From Warburgia ugandensis (Eukaryota > Streptophyta > Magnoliopsida > Canellales > Canellaceae), in contig CP141127.1 of the NCBI GenBank assembly GCA_035236585.1, forward strand, positions 74,257,495 to 74,321,494: DNA of 64,000 nt. The letters run 5' to 3'. The translations under genes were made by a program, and so were the position numbers. Positions within the stretch are counted from its first letter, which is position 1, and each line of letters begins with the position of its first letter. Positions 60,755 through 64,000 of this stretch are shown in pieces. The notes under the pieces were generated by a model that was not told where the DNA came from, did no database searches, and saw only the letters and a list, made by a program, of their open reading frames with translations.

Positions 60755-61855
60755 GTTTGCTTCACAAATGAAAAAGGCAATGACTACAGTTAAATAAGAA
60801 AAGTGGAAGATGCCTTCCAAATATTTCTATTCAAGAGACAAGTCTAACATAGAAATGTATAGATCTGTGCACATCACCCATCAAATATAGGGCTCATGTG
60901 TGACAAAAGCACAATTTATGCATGTCTACAAGATATGTTAACAATGCAGCTGCTGTCCTCATTAAGAATTTAAGAGCATAGGATGTTCTCCAGTATTGTA
61001 ATCTCTTCCCCAATTCTATGACTTCTTTCTTTTAGTCAATGCTTTATACCAACAAAAGATTGAAGGTTAACCACTGTGCAAGTGCAAAGATAGGTAGAAC
61101 TTGGAAAAAAACAAGTTTTTGTTGTAGTGGAAGCAGTTGCCATAATTGAGTTTATCATATAGTGTTACTATATCCAGATTCCAAAACATTGATGGATCAA
61201 ACAACTGTAGAACAGACACTTGATAAGTGGAAACAATAGCATGACTATCACGAAGATAAACATAGACATGATTATCCTTAGTTATATTCCACTTATCACA
61301 ACTACATATGCACGGGATCTTCTCTTTGTACACTCTACATTTTTTAAGTCTCAAAATGAGTATGCTGGGGAAGATGGACTGCTGCAACAGGACTTCTTGT
61401 AGAAAAGCAAAGAGCATAAAATCTTATATGGTGGAAAGTAGTTAACAAAAAAAAAAAAAAAAAAAAATTGAAAAAAGGTACTGGTTTTTACGTTTTTTAC
61501 AGAACTGTATACATATGCTAAAATTCATAAAGACATAAATTTTTTTGCTTAGATCTGTGAAAGATCAAAGAAGAATGGTCGTTTTCATCTTATCAGACTA
61601 AAACCCATCAAGATCTATGGAAAATAGTTAACAAAAAATAAAAAATCTGAAAAAAAAAAAAAAAAGGTAGTGGTTTTTACGTTTTTTACAGAACTGTATA
61701 CAGATGCTAAAATTCGTAAATACATACCTTTTTTTGCTTAGATCTCTGAAAGATCGAAGAGGAATGGTCTTTTTCACCTTCTCAGTAGGTTGGAGTCTGG
61801 AACATTGAAAGATTGAAATTAGGGATGATGAAGGTTGAAAATGATATATAGAAGC
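60755..61855 (-). other. Upstream region of the CACTA gene
   Basis: A CTTTTTTCATTTGTGAAG acceptor-like sequence lies just before the ATG at 60754, suggesting a 5' UTR intron. Open frames at 61067-61417 have no motif. The segment holds a duplicated poly-A-containing block (61424-61800). Confidence 0.4.
61424..61800. repeat. Tandem duplication, about 187 bp, with poly-A runs
   Basis: GTTAACAAAAA occurs at 61441 and 61627, and GGTTTTTACGTTTTTTACAG follows each (61483 and 61672). The shared downstream words are AGAACTGTATACA, ATGCTAAAATTC, GCTTAGATCT and GAAAGATC. Units differ mainly in A-run length. They lie in the probable leader or promoter of the CACTA gene. Confidence 0.9.
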
Positions 61856-62135
61856 AATATAGGATAGTTCTTAAATAACCGTCCTATAATATAGAACAAT
61901 ATGTATATTATAGGACGGTTATTTAAAAACCATCCAATATTGTTCTATATATTATACAATGGTTTTTAAATAACCGTCCTATATTGTTCTATATATTATA
62001 GGATGGTTTTTAAATAACTGTCCTATATTTCATTATATATATATATATATTACAGGAGGGTTATTTAAAAACCGTCCTGTATTGTTCTAACTTCTATATA
62101 TTATAGGACAGTTTTTTTGTAACCATCCTATAAGA
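61856..62135. repeat. Six palindromic subterminal repeats, right end
   Basis: These are the same palindrome as at the left end. Units run AATATAGGATAGTT/AACCGTCCTATA, TATAGGACGGTT/AACCATCC, CAATGGTT/AACCGTCCTATA, TATAGGATGGTT/AACTGTCCTATA, ACAGGAGGGTT/AACCGTCCTGTA and TATAGGACAGTT/AACCATCCTATA, spaced by ATATATT-rich linkers. The loop here is usually TTTAAA-like, whereas the left end has CTTGAAG-like loops. Confidence 0.9.
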
Positions 62136-62211
62136 CTATAAGTGAAAGGTATATGTTAATGTTGTTGCATAACCGTCATATAAGCTATAACTATAAGAGT
62201 AGACTATAAGA

Positions 62212-62760
62212 GTTATGTATTTAATTAATCTTAGTTGAGGATGTGCTTAAATAAAAATAGTTATTAAGTATAGAGTAAAGAAAGAGTTATGTAATTAACT
62301 CATCTTAATTTCCTTAAGGATGAGCTTAAAAACACAGGGCATATATGTAATTAACTCATCTCAATTGAGTATCAGCTTAAAAACAAAGTTATGTAAGTAA
62401 CTCTAACTCCTACTGTCATACTCAATTCAATAGTTGTTGAGGTTGAGGGTGAGTAAAGTAAGTGTTATGTATTTAACTCATCTGATTCTAATCTCAGTTG
62501 AGGATCAGCTTAAAAAGGCAAAGTTATGTAAGTAACTCATACTCAATTCAAAAGTTTTTTAGGATAAGTAAAGAAAGAGTCATGTAATTAACTCATTAGG
62601 TAAGAATGATTGAATGAAAATAGAAACAGTTTTGTAATTAACTCAGTAGCTTGAGAATGAGTATAGAAAGAGTTATGTAATTATCTCATTAGTGGACAAT
62701 GAGTATAGGAAGGGTCTGAAGGGAATAGTTATTAGTTATGTAATTAACTCATTAGATGAG
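62212..62760. repeat. About ten degenerate units around GAGTTATGTAATTAACTCAT
   Basis: GTTATGTA(A/T)(T/G)TAACTCAT recurs near 62212, 62286, 62342, 62388, 62464, 62525, 62580, 62628, 62673 and 62735. It alternates with TGAGGAT(G/C)AGCTTAAAAA or GAATGAGTATAGAAAGAG spacers. The core is an inverted repeat (GAGTTA/TAACTC around TGTAAT). No coding sequence is present. Confidence 0.85.
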
Positions 62761-63520
62761 GTGAGAATGAGAACAGAAAATAGGATTTGTGTTGAATTAA
62801 CACAAATGTTGAATGATATTACTAAGGGAGTTACTAAATTTTACTCTACATGAATCATGGATCAACAATCATCAATGGATCATGGATGAATGAGTTATTC
62901 CTAATCTATTATCATCAATTGGGAGTTAGAAATGAGAAACAAATATTGAATTATATGAGTTGGATATATGATATTCATGAATTTGATGAAAAAGAGATAT
63001 ATTAGATCAATTGGTGATGACATGTGAAATTAACATAAGAAAATCATTAGCATTTATAATTTTATACAATATATGACAGTTAGTTAATCTCTCACTTGTA
63101 CTTATACAAATTACAAAACTTGGTTAACTAATTTTCTACTAAGTGTAACTTGTCAGTTTGTAACTAACAATGTGTAGCTAATCTTAAAATGATTGATAAG
63201 AACATTAGAGAGTTAGAGATAGTGTGTAGGTCATAGCTATTAGCGAAGTCTTAGGTTATAACTTATAGTTATAGCAAACAACTAGCCAAGCTAGGGCGCT
63301 TTAGCATAAGACTTCAAATGTAATTGGATAATTGGATTTGGGCTTACTTACATACATAATGACAAAACAATTGCCTTAAACTAGATTGACTTAGTAAGTT
63401 AGTAGACCTACATAATTATTAATTAGTTAAAGTTAAAATTTTATGTTTTTAGTTTTCATTTTGTTTTCCGGCCATTACAAGGGGGGCCCACACATCTTCT
63501 TCAAGTTCAACCCTTCTAAC
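62761..63520. other. Region upstream of the hAT gene
   Basis: AT-rich with no gene. It may be the promoter and leader of the hAT transposase that follows. An intergenic-looking TATAACTTATAGTTATAG palindromic word lies at 63257-63274. Confidence 0.35.
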
Positions 63521-64000
63521 ATGATGAGCAGTAGCACCCCTACTACATGTACAGCACCACAGGTATGTGTTTGTTTTTTGTTATTTCTTTATGAAAGTAT
63601 GATTATGACTTTCATTCCTCACTCTCACTCCCTTCCCTTATTAGTAATTGTTGGTGTAGTGTTTAGTTTACTGTCAATGTGAACTAATTTTTTTTTGTAT
63701 TTTGCATTTTGCAATATAGGCACAACTTGAAGTTGGGAGCACTAATGTTTCTGATAACTTGAATATGCTACACCACAACAACGACGATGATGAGCTTGCT
63801 GATTTGGAGAACGTGGAGTTAGTTTCAAAATCCAATAGAGGTAAAAAGCATAGGAAACTAATGTCTCCAGTTTGGAATTTTTTTGAACACCTTCCTCTAT
63901 CAGAAGATGGAAGGTAAAGGTGTAAATGCAAGAAGTGCTCTGCAATATATATTTGCGATAGCAAATTTGGTATTGGTAACTCAATGTCATATAAAGACTT
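63521..64000 (+). pseudogene. hAT transposase 5' part, BED zinc finger, runs off window
   Basis: Exon 1 (63521-63562, MMSSSTPTTCTAPQ) is followed by a GT-AG intron (63563-63719). Exon 2 begins at 63720 in frame and continues past the window. Exon 2 encodes an acidic stretch (HHNNDDDELADLENVEL) and then a BED finger, KLMSPVWNFFEHLPLSEDG, CKCKKC and SKFGIGNSMSYKD, as in plant Ac/hAT transposases (..S.VW..F.......C..C......GT.NL..H). A TAA stop (63915-63917) interrupts between the aromatic half and the Cys pair, and the first zinc-ligand His appears as Tyr. The DDE/RNase H-like core and dimerisation domain would lie to the right. Probably a dead copy. Confidence 0.8.

Larger units (their letters stand above)
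55387..62215 (-). mobile_element. CACTA (En/Spm)-like element
   Basis: Its extent is defined by two arrays of the same palindromic repeat, at 55387-55612 and 61856-62135 (a half-copy near 62170). Between them lies a minus-strand gene of CACTA type. Subterminal arrays of GGACGGTT/AACCGTCC repeats are a known trait of plant CACTA elements. The expected CACTACAA termini are not visible. The closest is CACTTATAG at 62136 on the minus strand, so the ends are degraded or the element is unusual. A tnp2-type (TnpD) transposase gene is absent, so it would have been non-autonomous. Confidence 0.65.

Noticed and set aside
63655-63665. GTGTAGTG read as a CACTACAC terminus of the CACTA element on the minus strand
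   Set aside because: It falls in the intron of the hAT gene, has no subterminal palindromes beside it, and lacks a partner at the left end.

Overview
This window reads as nuclear DNA of a flowering plant with a repeat-rich genome. I found no host gene, tRNA or rRNA gene that I could support. The plant assignment rests on several things: Au-type tRNA-derived SINEs; RTE-type LINEs of the plant kind; very long LTRs ending TG...CA with 5-bp target duplications; a Mutator-like (MULE) transposase; a CACTA/En-Spm-type gene with plant introns; and the start of a hAT transposase. I cannot name the species.

Layout. 1-1650: unassigned AT-rich DNA with a long GA microsatellite. 1651-6920: a decayed RTE-type LINE (+) split by a complete solo LTR (2643-5268). 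6921-14500: unassigned DNA around a decayed MULE transposase (11300-13078). 15806-18620: a second solo LTR of the same family, carrying an Au SINE. 19450-22440: a minus-oriented member of a second LTR-like family (called R2 here). 23733-29930: a second RTE LINE (-), broken by a 2977-bp solo LTR of the TGTAA...TTACA type and by a truncated Au SINE. 29931-34870: unassigned, probably old LTR sequence. 34900-39490: the tail and a pyrimidine-rich LTR of a probable Ty3/gypsy element. 41222-45310: two R2 copies head to head, forming a large inverted repeat. 45540-46480: the 3' end of a Copia element whose RNase H region is interrupted by an Au SINE. 47277-51503: a DNA element with long terminal inverted repeats, split by another solo LTR (48000-51052). 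51504-55148: the least repeat-like stretch, with no gene seen.

The right part is the most informative. From about 55387 to 62215 lies a CACTA-like element. Arrays of palindromic 35-bp repeats lie at both ends. On the minus strand between them is a gene that I could resolve into 13 exons (60754 down to 57014), with consistent splice phases throughout. It combines an En/Spm (Ptta, Transposase_24-like) region, a DUF8039-like region and a C-terminal Ulp1-type cysteine protease. Five in-frame stops and a missing protease Asp suggest it is dead. Its last exon lies inside a 476-bp unit repeated three times in tandem. The element sits beside, and possibly inside, a hAT element: a hAT-like terminus lies at 55149, a roughly ten-copy tandem array at 62212-62760, and a BED-finger hAT transposase gene starts at 63521 and runs off the window.

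Overall the window is a stack of nested insertions whose order can be read from target-site duplications. Most elements survive as solo LTRs or truncated, stop-ridden copies.
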